A DNA stretch of 64,000 nt, from NCBI RefSeq assembly GCF_026339995.1, contig NZ_JAPEPT010000004.1, positions 434,001-498,000 of the forward strand, read 5' to 3'. Made by a program: the position numbers and the translations under genes. The notes under the pieces were generated by a model. That model was not told where the DNA came from. It was given only the letters and a program-made list of their open reading frames with translations, and made no database searches. The stretch's first letter is position 1. Every line of letters starts with the position of its first letter. The stretch is from Streptomyces sp. NBC_01481 (GTDB lineage: Bacteria; Actinomycetota; Actinomycetes; Streptomycetales; Streptomycetaceae). Shown in pieces: positions 51,293-59,411 of this stretch.

Positions 51293-51450
51293 GATGCCGC
51301 AGCCAGAGCCCTGTCGAAGTCCCCTTCGCCGAACCGGCCGCCCGGTTCGGCGCATTGCGCGAGCCGTCGTATCGGCCCAGGCCAATATGCCCCGGTGCGT
51401 GGACATCGAAAAATGCGGCCGGGATCGCGCGCGGGGCCTTGACAGTGGCC

Positions 51451-51467
51451 AATGGTCTGGACCAACT
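51451..51467. promoter_or_regulatory. DasR-responsive element (dre) at chitinase promoter
   Basis: AATGGTCTGGACCAACT closely matches the Streptomyces dre consensus ACTGGTCTAGACCACT, with a dyad TGGTCTGGACCA that differs from perfect at one base. It follows TTGACA (51439-51444) by 6 bp and covers the spacer and expected -10 region, so a repressor bound here would block transcription until aminosugar signals arrive. Confidence 0.78.
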
Positions 51468-51582
51468 TGTACGTCCAGCGGTGGCCACCGTTCCGATGCG
51501 CAATCCCCCCACTCACGCCGCGCGTTCACGCAGTGCGCCTTCCGCGTGCCGCGGTGTGCTCTCCCCCCACGGAGGCCATGCA

Positions 51583-52605
51583 GTGCACAGGAAAGTACGT
51601 CCCCGCACGCTGAAAGCCATGCTCGCCGTCGGCGTTCTCGCGGCCGCCGGTATCGCCGTACCCGCTGCCAATGCGACCGAGGAGTCGGCGCCTCGCGACA
51701 CCTCGGTTGCTCCCGCCGCCGTCCCCGAGCACGCCGTGACCGGTTACTGGCAGAACTTCAACAACGGGGCGACCGTCCAGACCCTCGCGGAGGTCCAGGA
51801 CCAGTACGACATCATCGCGGTCTCGTTCGCTGATGCGACGAGCACGCCCGGCGAGGTCACCTTCAACCTCGACTCAGCCGGCCTCGGCGGGTACACCGTC
51901 GAGCAGTTCAAGGCGGACCTCGCCGCGAAGAAGGCCGGCGGAAAGTCCGTGATCATCTCCATCGGCGGCGAGAAGGGGGCGGTCGCCGTCAACGACGACG
52001 CCTCCGCAAAGGCCTTCGCCGACTCGGCGTACCGACTGATGCAGGAGTACGGGTTCGACGGCGTCGACATCGACCTGGAGAACGGTCTCAACTCCACGTA
52101 CATGACGCAGGCGCTCAAGTCGCTGTCTGCGAAGGCCGGTTCGGGCTTCGTCCTGACGATGGCGCCGCAGACCATCGACATGCAGTCGACGTCGAACGAG
52201 TACTTCAAGACGGCACTGAACGTGAAGGACATCCTGACCGTCGTCAACATGCAGTACTACAACAGCGGTTCGATGCTCGGCTGCGACGGCAAGGTCTACT
52301 CGCAGGGTTCGGTCGACTTCCTCACCGCTCTCGCCTGCATCCAGCTCGAAGGCGGCCTCGACCCGTCCCAGGTCGGCATCGGCGTGCCCGCCTCCACGCG
52401 GGGCGCGGGAAGCGGCTACGTCGAGCCGTCGGTGGTGAACAACGCGCTCGACTGCCTGACGCAGGGCACCAATTGCGGCTCGTTCGAGCCGTCGAAGACC
52501 TACCCGGGGCTGCGCGGTGCGATGACCTGGTCCACGAACTGGGACGCGGCTGCGGGCAGCGCCTGGTCGAATGCCGTCGGACCGCACGTCCACAGCCTGC
52601 CGTAG
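51583..52605 (+). CDS. Secreted chitinase, glycoside hydrolase family 18
   Basis: 340 residues from GTG 51583, GGAGG 7 nt upstream. The signal peptide (RKVRPRTLKAMLAVGVLAAAGIAVPAANA) is followed by a short linker and a single GH18 barrel. Motifs: SVIISIGG (strand 3) and DGVDIDLE with catalytic Glu166 (strand 4), VNMQYYNSG and the C-terminal Trp GAMTWSTNWD. There is no carbohydrate-binding module, so it is a catalytic-domain-only chitinase. The dre site upstream predicts induction by chitin or N-acetylglucosamine through DasR. A perfect terminator hairpin follows. Confidence 0.95.
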   Translation: MHRKVRPRTLKAMLAVGVLAAAGIAVPAANATEESAPRDTSVAPAAVPEHAVTGYWQNFNNGATVQTLAEVQDQYDIIAVSFADATSTPGEVTFNLDSAGLGGYTVEQFKADLAAKKAGGKSVIISIGGEKGAVAVNDDASAKAFADSAYRLMQEYGFDGVDIDLENGLNSTYMTQALKSLSAKAGSGFVLTMAPQTIDMQSTSNEYFKTALNVKDILTVVNMQYYNSGSMLGCDGKVYSQGSVDFLTALACIQLEGGLDPSQVGIGVPASTRGAGSGYVEPSVVNNALDCLTQGTNCGSFEPSKTYPGLRGAMTWSTNWDAAAGSAWSNAVGPHVHSLP

Positions 52606-52623
52606 AACAGGAGGGCCGTCCGT

Positions 52624-52658
52624 CAGCAGCGCCGCCGCTTCACCTGGCGGCGCTGCTG
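52624..52658 (+). terminator. Chitinase terminator
   Basis: Perfect 13-bp arms CAGCAGCGCCGCC (52624-52636) and GGCGGCGCTGCTG (52646-52658) with a 9-nt loop, 18 bp after the stop. Confidence 0.82.
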
Positions 52659-52842
52659 CACGTGGATCCGCGACGGAACAGCCATGTCGCGGGATGTACG
52701 GGATGCCCGCCGTGATGCGCGCGCCTGGGAGGCTGGATCGCTGGGACACAGTGGGGAAGACACATCCTGGATGAAGAAGCGGGCACCGTGAGACGCGGCG
52801 GCGTTCGACGCCCGAGGAACGCAAAACACTGACGCGCCGCCG

Positions 52843-53451
52843 TCATTCGCCTCGCCAGATGTTGTCGAAAGCCGCGTCCTCAATGACGCGCCGCTGCCGT
52901 TCGCCGTCCAATTCCCTTACCGCGTCGTGGACGGCGGCGAGCACTGTCGCCACCGGGTCGTCGGACACGCTCGGGAGGTCAGCGGTCCCCTCGTCGCGGA
53001 TCCCGACGGCCGCGGCAAGGGCGGCGAGGACGGGATCACCTGATGACCAGCGTTCCTCCGCCTTGCGGCGGGCAGCCGAATCGAGCAGCTCCGTCGCGCT
53101 GTTCCGGGAGGGCATCCAGCGGTGGCGGCGTGGCTGAGCGAACTGCCCTTCCGCCTCAAGGGCGGCCAGATAGGCCGCGGACAGCCCGCGCCCCCGGCGC
53201 CACAGCCAGTCGTCGACCGACTCGTACGGTTCTTCGACGGCGATGGACGACGCGGCCTCATCCAGCAGGCGATCGGCGATCGCGGGCCGGAGGCTCGGCA
53301 CGAGGTGATCGTCGTCCAGCCTGACGGCTTCGGCGCCCAGGAGGTCGATCACTTCGGCTCCTGCGAGCGCAAGGGAGAGATCGCCTTGCTCCACGGGCCG
53401 ACCGGACGCCCTGTCCATGGCAATGATCAACAGGTCCCGCGGTGTGGTCAT
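52843..53451 (-). CDS. GPP34-family (Golgi phosphoprotein 3-like) protein
   Basis: 202 residues beginning MTTPRDLLIIAMDRASGRPVEQGDLSLALAGAEVIDLLGAEAVRLDDDHLVP, the actinobacterial GPP34/GOLPH3 domain start, and ending with an all-helical domain. Eukaryotic GOLPH3 binds phosphatidylinositol 4-phosphate; the bacterial proteins are widespread in streptomycetes with unknown roles. No membrane helix. It faces away from the small gene at 53616; the 164-bp spacer shows nothing notable. Confidence 0.87.
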   Translation of the reverse strand: MTTPRDLLIIAMDRASGRPVEQGDLSLALAGAEVIDLLGAEAVRLDDDHLVPSLRPAIADRLLDEAASSIAVEEPYESVDDWLWRRGRGLSAAYLAALEAEGQFAQPRRHRWMPSRNSATELLDSAARRKAEERWSSGDPVLAALAAAVGIRDEGTADLPSVSDDPVATVLAAVHDAVRELDGERQRRVIEDAAFDNIWRGE

Positions 53452-53615
53452 GAATGGCTCCCCATGCCCGGGGCATCAGCCACCGGCCTGCCTCTGTCCT
53501 TCGCCCGCAATCTCATCTACCCCCTCAACGTCCCACAGCCGGACCTGCCTGTCCTCCCGGCAGTGCGGAACACCCATCCTCAGCACGACGTTACGGCAGC
53601 GAGGGAAGGGACAGG

Positions 53616-53795
53616 ATGACGAATACGAAGAAGGACGTTCAGGATGCGGCCGAGATGGCGCGTCGTGCTCGGTTCGGCAGTCTGCCGGAGCCAATCCGTC
53701 TGGAGGACACCGTTCAAGAGCTCCCTGCCACGGCACCGGACCCGTCGAAGGATACGTACGACTCCAACGAGTGGCTGACGCGTAACGCTCTGTAG
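53616..53795 (+). CDS. Small hydrophilic protein, unknown (possible precursor-type peptide)
   Basis: 59 residues from ATG 53616, with a purine-rich GGGAAGGG ribosome region upstream. Sequence pattern: basic helix (TKKDVQDAAEMARRARFGSLPEPIRLED) then an acidic Pro/Asp-rich tail ending NEWLTRNAL. No Cys, no signal peptide. The first part resembles small conserved actinobacterial proteins of unknown function. A leader/core peptide layout is imaginable, but no modifying-enzyme gene is adjacent, so this is not claimed. A bidirectional terminator follows. Confidence 0.7.
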   Translation: MTNTKKDVQDAAEMARRARFGSLPEPIRLEDTVQELPATAPDPSKDTYDSNEWLTRNAL

Positions 53796-53835
53796 CGCAG
53801 TCGAGTCGGTGTACGTGGCGTGGTCGTCCAACGCC

Positions 53836-53879
53836 GTTCGCACCAGTGGCCGACCCCCGTGGCGGTCACTGGTGCGAAC
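53836..53879. terminator. Bidirectional terminator between convergent genes
   Basis: Perfect 13-bp arms GTTCGCACCAGTG (53836-53848) and CACTGGTGCGAAC (53867-53879) with an 18-nt GC-rich loop. It lies between the small gene ending at 53795 and the NlpC/P60 gene ending at 53891, so it can serve both strands. Confidence 0.82.
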
Positions 53880-53890
53880 AGCGCGCGGCG

Positions 53891-54769
53891 TCAGAAGGTG
53901 CAGGTCGGGACACCGTCCAGCCACGCGGGCCCTTGGATGTAGATGTTCGTGACCCACGCCTTGTAGTCGGGCAGGTAGGACCAGGCGTCGTTGGTGTAGC
54001 CGTCGGAGGTGACCAGTTCGGCGTGCTTCTGGCACTCGACGCGGATGGTCGTGGCCTGCGGGAAGGCGTAGACGCGCGCGGCCTTGGTGGACGGCTGGGC
54101 CTTGGTCCAGACACCGGTGCCCCAGGTCTGGAAGATGTGCCCGCTCACCGGTCCGGTGTTGACGCGGACCGCCCCGTAGTAATCGCCGTTCAGCCGCACG
54201 TCGCTGACCATGAGTTTGGTGCCGGACTGTTTGGCCTCCACCATCTTGCCCGCGCCGAGGTAGATGGCGATGTGGTGCAGCTGCCGGGAGTTGCCCCAGG
54301 CCAGCAGATCGCCGGGGAGCAGCGGGGCGAGGCCCTGTGCGGCGGTGAAGCGTTCGGCCGCCCGATGTGTGTAGTACTGCGCGCTGGCGACGCCGTTGAG
54401 GATGTCCGACCCGGTGGCCTCGGCGTAGGCGTGGCGGACGAGACCGGAGCAGTCGAAGCCGAGCCGCTCGGGATCGTGCTCGCTGGCCGGGTCGGTGGGA
54501 TCCACCTGCCCGTACGTGGCACCGGGCTGCGGGCCGTGGCCGCCGCCCCACGTGTACCAGACGTCGGCCGCGACCTGCGCGCACGCGGCGGCGACGGCGC
54601 GCTCGGCCGCCGCGGAGGCTCCCGGCGCCAGGACGGCACACTCGCCGGCGGCGGCCGTACGAACGGCCTTGGCTGCGGGGGTGGTTGAGGCGGCCGCGGA
54701 TGTGGGCGCCCAGAGGAGGAAAGCCAGTAATCCGATGAGTGAGCCGATGAGACCGGATCGGCGGAGCAT
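53891..54769 (-). CDS. Secreted NlpC/P60 cysteine hydrolase with C-terminal SH3-like region
   Basis: 292 residues from ATG 54769. Signal peptide LRRSGLIGSLIGLLAFLLWAPTSAAAS. The NlpC/P60 core has the nucleophile Cys107 (LGFDCSGLVRHAYAEA) and the catalytic His166 (QLHHIAIYLG), which define a D-Glu-meso-DAP or similar peptidoglycan stem hydrolase or transferase. After residue 205 a second domain (VWTKAQPSTKAARVYAFPQATTIRVECQKHAELV ... WVTNIYIQG) resembles a bacterial SH3 domain; in most P60 proteins SH3 domains precede the catalytic domain, so the order is reversed here. Confidence 0.9.
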   Translation of the reverse strand: MLRRSGLIGSLIGLLAFLLWAPTSAAASTTPAAKAVRTAAAGECAVLAPGASAAAERAVAAACAQVAADVWYTWGGGHGPQPGATYGQVDPTDPASEHDPERLGFDCSGLVRHAYAEATGSDILNGVASAQYYTHRAAERFTAAQGLAPLLPGDLLAWGNSRQLHHIAIYLGAGKMVEAKQSGTKLMVSDVRLNGDYYGAVRVNTGPVSGHIFQTWGTGVWTKAQPSTKAARVYAFPQATTIRVECQKHAELVTSDGYTNDAWSYLPDYKAWVTNIYIQGPAWLDGVPTCTF

Positions 54770-54952
54770 GCAGGGACCCTCGTTTCTTGTTGCCGTAACT
54801 TCCGTACGCAGAAAGCAGCCTGCGGGGCCGTGGCCGCGCTCGTCGAGGGTCCGGCGTCGCCCCAACTGGACGGGCAACGGGAAACACCGGGAAACCCCTG
54901 CCGAGCAGGGCACTTTGCCGGGGGAGTCTGTCCGGGGCGGGGAATGCACGAA

Positions 54953-54984
54953 CTTCCGGAGCCGCCGTTCGGCGGCTCCGGAAG
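54953..54984 (-). terminator. Terminator of the inhibitor-like gene
   Basis: Perfect 14-bp arms, CTTCCGGAGCCGCC (54953-54966) and GGCGGCTCCGGAAG (54971-54984), with a four-base loop. It lies 19 bp past the stop of the minus-strand gene at 55004. Confidence 0.85.
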
Positions 54985-55003
54985 GTGTCCACGCGGGGAG
55001 GAA

Positions 55004-55366
55004 CTACGGCTGGAGGGTGATCGAGTTGATCGGCGTCATGTCCTTGTCGATGTACCAGCCGGCCGGCAGGTAGCCCTGACAGCCCGTGCCGTTGTACCCG
55101 GTGCACGTCCGCACGGTCGCACCGCCGGTCTGGTTGTTGAAGATGCGGTATGTCCCGTACATGTTGCTGAGGTTGTGGGCCCCGTAGGTGTAGAACGTGT
55201 GGGTCGGGTGGTCGTTGTTCCAGCCCGCACCGGGGTACATGCAGACGTACCCGGACTGGCACCCGTGGCTGCTCGCCGCCTGGGCCTGGGTTGCGGTGAG
55301 TGTCGTCATCGTGCCGACAGCGAGCGCGAGCGCCGCGGCGGTCCTCATCATCTTGATCTTGCGCAC
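55004..55366 (-). CDS. Secreted peptidase inhibitor family I36-like protein
   Basis: 120 residues. Signal peptide KIKMMRTAAALALAVGTMTTLTATQAQAA; the mature part of about 90 residues has Cys-paired loops (GCQSGYVCMYPGAGWNND, TYRIFNNQTGGATVRTCTGYNGTGCQGYLPAGWYIDKDMTPINSI). The CxxGYVCMY / NN / LPxG pattern matches the crystallin-like family I36 (SMPI) proteins common in Streptomyces. Inhibition of a protease is not certain; many are structural or of unknown role. Strong terminator downstream. Confidence 0.82.
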   Translation of the reverse strand: MRKIKMMRTAAALALAVGTMTTLTATQAQAASSHGCQSGYVCMYPGAGWNNDHPTHTFYTYGAHNLSNMYGTYRIFNNQTGGATVRTCTGYNGTGCQGYLPAGWYIDKDMTPINSITLQP

Positions 55367-55435
55367 GATTCCCCCTGGGAATGTCTTGTTGCGTGCTGAC
55401 GACTTCAGCCTGTCGCCGGGTGCGCACCGGGGTCG

Positions 55436-56435
55436 ATGGGTTTCCTGTTGCCCGTCGGGCGAGCGGCCGGGAAACCGCCGGTGACCAGGCCGGACACCGG
55501 ATCAAGGTCAACAGCCCGAAACGTTGGCAGCGCAGCGCCAAGGCCGCGCGGCTCCGAACAGAGCACTGAGCCGGACCGCGACCGTGACCTGCCCGTGGAG
55601 GTCACCGAACTCATCCGGGCCCGCGGCGGTCCCAGCGGGAACCGCGCCCGTGTGCTGGAGGCCGAGCTCTACACCCGTGCCCGCGAACTGCAGGAGGTCA
55701 ACGAACGTCTGCGCCAGGCCCACGCCCGTGAACGCGAGGTGGCCCTGGCTCTCCAGACGGCGATGCTGCCCGCCCCCAGCCCGATGGGGCACCACTGGAC
55801 GGCCGTGCGCTACTGCCCGGCCGCCGCGCCCTGAATGTGTGCGGGGACTGGTACGACCTGGTCGACCTGCCCGGCGACCGGATCGGGGTCGCGGTCGGCG
55901 ACGTCGTCGGCCACGGACTGGCGGCCGCATGCGTCATGGGTCAGCTCCGCAGCGCGCTCAGTGCCGCCTCCCGCGTCGCCGATGGCCCCGCCCGGCTCTG
56001 GACGTCCTCGGCCTGTACGCCCGCTCGGTCGACGGTGCCGAGAACACCACCGCCGTACAGACCTTCATCGACTGGGACAGCCGGACCATCAGCTACAGCA
56101 GTGCGGGCCACCTGCCGCCCGCACTGCTGCGTGCCGATGGAACCGTCCAGTTCCTTGACGAGGCCACCGACCCACCGCTCGGCGCCCGCCTCGAACACGT
56201 CCCCAGACCGCAGGCCACAGCGGGCTTCACTGAAGGCGCAACCCTCGGCTCCTATACCGACGGCCTGATCGAACGCCGGCGCGAGGACATCGACACCGGA
56301 ATGCGCCGTCTCGCCGACTCCCTCACCCGCCACCAAGGAGCCGACCCCGAGGCAATGGCCGACGCCCTCCTGCTGGAGCTGCTTCCGTCCGGCGGCGTCA
56401 CCGATGACACCGCCCTGGTCATCGTGCGGCTCTGA
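55436..56435 (+). pseudogene. SpoIIE-type PP2C phosphatase gene with two one-base frameshifts
   Basis: Three consecutive frames give one protein: a coiled N-terminal part (RARVLEAELYTRARELQEVNERLRQAHAREREVALALQTAMLP), then VCGDWYDLVDLPGDRIGVAVGDVVGHGLAAACVMGQLRSAL, then LDVLGLYARSVDGAENTTAVQTFIDW through YTDGLIERRREDIDTG and TDDTALVIV. The breaks lie near 55828-55832 (missing G: GCGCCCTGAAT for GCGGCCCTGAAT) and near 55990-55998 (CCCGGCTCTGG for CCCGGGCTCTGG). All Asp motifs of the phosphatase survive, which suggests very recent damage or sequence errors. If real, the product would stop after about 130 residues. The N-terminal start is uncertain. Confidence 0.85.
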
Positions 56436-56446
56436 CGTCTCAGGGT

Positions 56447-57568
56447 TCAGCGAACGCGTGGCGTCATACCCGGCTCCCACTTCTGCTGGTACCGGCTCGC
56501 CGACGCCCCTGCCGTGAAGGCCGCTGAGGATGCGCGAGACGTGCCCACGCGCCAGTCGATCTCCTTCACCGCCTGGTACCAGACGATGCCGATGATGTCG
56601 CGGTGGCGCGGCAGTGAGCGGAACATCTCGGTGATCCACTCTGCTTTGCGTCCGGCGGCGTCCGTGGCGCCGAGTTCGGTGATGACGAGTGGCTTTCGCG
56701 TGAAGCGCCGTATCTCGGTCCTCGTCGGCGTGAAGAGGCGGTCGAAAGACTGGTAGTTCTCCTTGCCAACGGTGCCGTAGTAGCCGGACAGCCCCACCCA
56801 GTCCACGTACGCGTCTCCCGGGTAGAGCCGGGTGAGCGGCGTGGAGTTGGTGTAGCTGACGTTGGGGCTCCACACCCACAGGGCGTTATGTGCTCCCACC
56901 TCGTCAAAGATTGTGTGGACATGACGCCACGCCCGGACGTACTCCCCGCGGCGGTTGCCGTTGGACTGCTCGCACCAGGGGTACCAGTAGCCGTTCATCT
57001 CGTGGGCGAGACGGATGGCCACCGGATAGCGGAGCGACTTGATGCCCCGCGCCCATGACCGTATGTACGGATCGAAGGAGCCCTGGATGATTCTCGACAG
57101 CCGGTACTCGGACTGCTCTCCGCGCAGGGTGGGTTCCTCGGCCTCGGCCTTGTGGTCCCACGGCTCCCAGGCGACCAGGGGCAGCATGCCCCGCCTGGCG
57201 ACACGGTTGATGGCATCGGCGTCGAACTGATCGCTCTCCCAGTCGGCTGAGAACTCGTACACCTGCGGGCGGTGCCCGGTCTGCCGGGCGAAGGCGGCTG
57301 CTTCGGTGAAGTCATGGGCCCCCGCCGACGTGAAGACGCCGATGAACGCCGATCCCGCTGCGGGGAAAGCGACCGTGGGCCGCTTGGCGGTGGGGTGCGG
57401 GGCCGGCTGCTCGTCCGGCAGTACGGTCGTCGGGGGCAGCACGGCGTCGGCGCGCGCGGCTGCCGCTCGGCGTTCGCGGTCCGCCAGGCCCGGCGCCACC
57501 TGGAAGGTGTACCAGAACAGCAGGGCGGCACACAGCAGCGCGAGCACCCGTGGCGTGGTGATCCTCAT
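56447..57568 (-). CDS. Membrane-anchored GH26-like glycoside hydrolase
   Basis: 373 residues. The N-terminus is a signal-anchor helix (RVLALLCAALLFWYTFQVAPGL) followed by a Pro-rich stalk. The barrel carries AIRLAHEMNGYWYPW (acid/base Glu190) and KPLVITELGATD (nucleophile Glu298), the paired glutamates of family 26 (mannanase-like) hydrolases, plus WVWSPNVSY and WVGLSGYYG. Predicted to act on a beta-glycan at the outer face of the membrane. Its start overlaps the stop of the GT2 gene by 4 bp, so synthase and hydrolase are translationally coupled, like BcsA with the BcsZ cellulase. Confidence 0.88.
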   Translation of the reverse strand: MRITTPRVLALLCAALLFWYTFQVAPGLADRERRAAAARADAVLPPTTVLPDEQPAPHPTAKRPTVAFPAAGSAFIGVFTSAGAHDFTEAAAFARQTGHRPQVYEFSADWESDQFDADAINRVARRGMLPLVAWEPWDHKAEAEEPTLRGEQSEYRLSRIIQGSFDPYIRSWARGIKSLRYPVAIRLAHEMNGYWYPWCEQSNGNRRGEYVRAWRHVHTIFDEVGAHNALWVWSPNVSYTNSTPLTRLYPGDAYVDWVGLSGYYGTVGKENYQSFDRLFTPTRTEIRRFTRKPLVITELGATDAAGRKAEWITEMFRSLPRHRDIIGIVWYQAVKEIDWRVGTSRASSAAFTAGASASRYQQKWEPGMTPRVR

Positions 57569-59313
57569 TGCTCGGCCCTCGCGGTGCGCAAGCGGGTGGA
57601 GACATCCTGCGCCAGCGCGAGCAGCGGCGGGGCAGAGCCGGCCGCAAGAGCCAGCAGCGTCCAGATCCGCATGCCGGTGTAGTCATGGTTGTTGAGGAAA
57701 CTGACGATCAGCAGGCACCCGGCCAGCAGCGCCCAGATCAGGTGCAGCCGGAAGGTGCGCAGGGACTCCGGGCTGCGCAGTTCGCCCTTGGCGGTGACCA
57801 CGTACGCCAGCGGCCGGCGCAGCAGTGCGTTCGCCGCGGCCGCGATGTAGACAGGCCCGGCGAAGAGCGACAGCAGGATGCCCGCCATGCCGATCTCCCG
57901 CCTCTCGTGCTCGGCGAGGTTGAACCGGCGCAGCCACAGCCAGAGGGCGAATGAGCCGCCCATGCCCGCCGACCACAGCAGGAACCAGGGGAGCCCGGGC
58001 AGTTGGATGGACGAGACTCCGAGCAGCATGTACAGGGCGGTGGCAAGGGTGCCGAGCGCCAGGCTCATGGCGACGCTCGGGTAGTAGAACTGAACCAGGT
58101 CGTACAGCAGTCGCTGGCGGGGACGGAGCCGGATGCCCTGCCTCAGCCTCGGGTTGAGCTTGATCTCCCAGATGCCGTAGGCCCAGCGCCTCTGCTGGTT
58201 GAAGTAGTCGGTCCAGGTGGTCGGGCCCTCGCCCACGGCCACGACGTCGGGGGTGTAGACGCCCTTCCAGCCGTTTCCGGTGGCGGGATTGACCGTGCCG
58301 TGGATCCTCATGCTGGTCAGATGGTCCTCGATGATCGAGTCCTGGTAGCCGCCGATCTGCTGCCATGCGGCGACCCGGTAGAGGTGATTGGTGCCGATCA
58401 GCAAGGGGGCGTCCAGACCGTTGCCGCCGCGTTCGACGATGCTGCTGAACAAGTACTGCTGCACCGAGGCGCCGTGGGCGACCCAGTTGTCGTAGGCGTT
58501 TCCGTACACCTGGGGGGCCACCACGAACGCCGTGTCCGGGTCGTGGAAGTAGCCCAGGGTCCGCTCCAGGAAGCACGGCAGCGGCACATGGTCCGGGTCC
58601 ATCTGGGCGACCACGTCGTAGTTGTCCTCGTGCTCGGCGCGCCAGGCGTTGTGGTTTCCGGACTTGGTGCGTGCGCGGAAGGGGCCGGACTGCTGGTTGT
58701 ACTCCGGCCGGTCCTTACGGCTGAAGTGGTGGACCCCGAGGCGCGCAGCCATCTGACGTACGGTCGGATCGTTTCCCTCGTCGAGGATCCAGACGTCCAC
58801 GGTGCAGTCCCAGCGCTCGACCTCCAGCATGGCCCGCAGCGTCCGTTGTACGACGGCTATCGGCTCCTTGGACGGCACGATGGTGGTCAGCATGGCGACC
58901 CGGAGCCCCTGCGGCGGCACCATGGGGATCGGGTCCTTCGCCCGGAAGGCGAACACCCAGATCGCCACCGCCTGCACGATTTTGATCGTCTCGACCGCGA
59001 TGACCAGGCAGAAACCGGTCCGGGCCAGGAACAGCCAGCCGTTGCCGACGCCGGTGATCCCGGGGCCGGGGACGTGTTCGGGCAGCAGCAGCCAGCCTAT
59101 GAAGACGATGTCGGCCAGGGCTGTGGCGAGGGTGAGCGCGGTGAGCGACACCCGGTGGCCCGGGCGCAGTACGGAGCAGTACTCCACTTTCCGGCCCGGG
59201 TTGGCCAGCGGGCCGCATTCCCGTGCGGCACGAGCGTAGGCAGCGACGGCTGAGGCGTTGCGACGATTCCTCTTTTCGGCGCGCCGGTCCGGGCGGCATG
59301 AATATCTGGACAT
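57565..59313 (-). CDS. Processive family 2 glycosyltransferase (cellulose-synthase-like)
   Basis: 582 residues. Two N-terminal helices (LTALTLATALADIVFIGWLLL, FCLVIAVETIKIVQAVAIWVFAF), then a GT-A domain with Asp178 (ILDEGND), D239-x-D241 (QMDPDHVP), E329-D330 (IIEDHLTS) and the processivity motif QQRRW (373-377), then four or more C-terminal helices. These are the D, DxD, TED-like and QxxRW elements of BcsA/CslA/hyaluronan synthases; no PilZ domain follows. Polymerises a beta-linked polysaccharide while extruding it. Product unknown; the GH26-like partner hints at a mannan-like or mixed glucan. Ribosome site GGGGGG just upstream of ATG 59313. Confidence 0.92.
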   Translation of the reverse strand: MSRYSCRPDRRAEKRNRRNASAVAAYARAARECGPLANPGRKVEYCSVLRPGHRVSLTALTLATALADIVFIGWLLLPEHVPGPGITGVGNGWLFLARTGFCLVIAVETIKIVQAVAIWVFAFRAKDPIPMVPPQGLRVAMLTTIVPSKEPIAVVQRTLRAMLEVERWDCTVDVWILDEGNDPTVRQMAARLGVHHFSRKDRPEYNQQSGPFRARTKSGNHNAWRAEHEDNYDVVAQMDPDHVPLPCFLERTLGYFHDPDTAFVVAPQVYGNAYDNWVAHGASVQQYLFSSIVERGGNGLDAPLLIGTNHLYRVAAWQQIGGYQDSIIEDHLTSMRIHGTVNPATGNGWKGVYTPDVVAVGEGPTTWTDYFNQQRRWAYGIWEIKLNPRLRQGIRLRPRQRLLYDLVQFYYPSVAMSLALGTLATALYMLLGVSSIQLPGLPWFLLWSAGMGGSFALWLWLRRFNLAEHERREIGMAGILLSLFAGPVYIAAAANALLRRPLAYVVTAKGELRSPESLRTFRLHLIWALLAGCLLIVSFLNNHDYTGMRIWTLLALAAGSAPPLLALAQDVSTRLRTARAEQ

Positions 59314-59411
59314 TTCCCCCCTTGCTGACCAACAGCGTCACTCGGACGTGAATAAGCCGCTAGCTGCGGTGAATAGGACTGCTTGCGTCGCCGGCCCGGT
59401 TCCCGGTTGGT

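Larger units (their letters stand above)
51240..51582 (+). other. Promoter-bearing intergenic region before chitinase
   Basis: 343 bp. It begins with the L,D-transpeptidase terminator (51256-51292), followed by about 140 bp in which I see no gene. Then TTGACA (51439-51444) and the DasR-type element (51451-51467) form the chitinase promoter, and GGAGG (51571-51575) is its ribosome site. An ATG at 51578 is out of frame with the chitinase. Confidence 0.7.
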
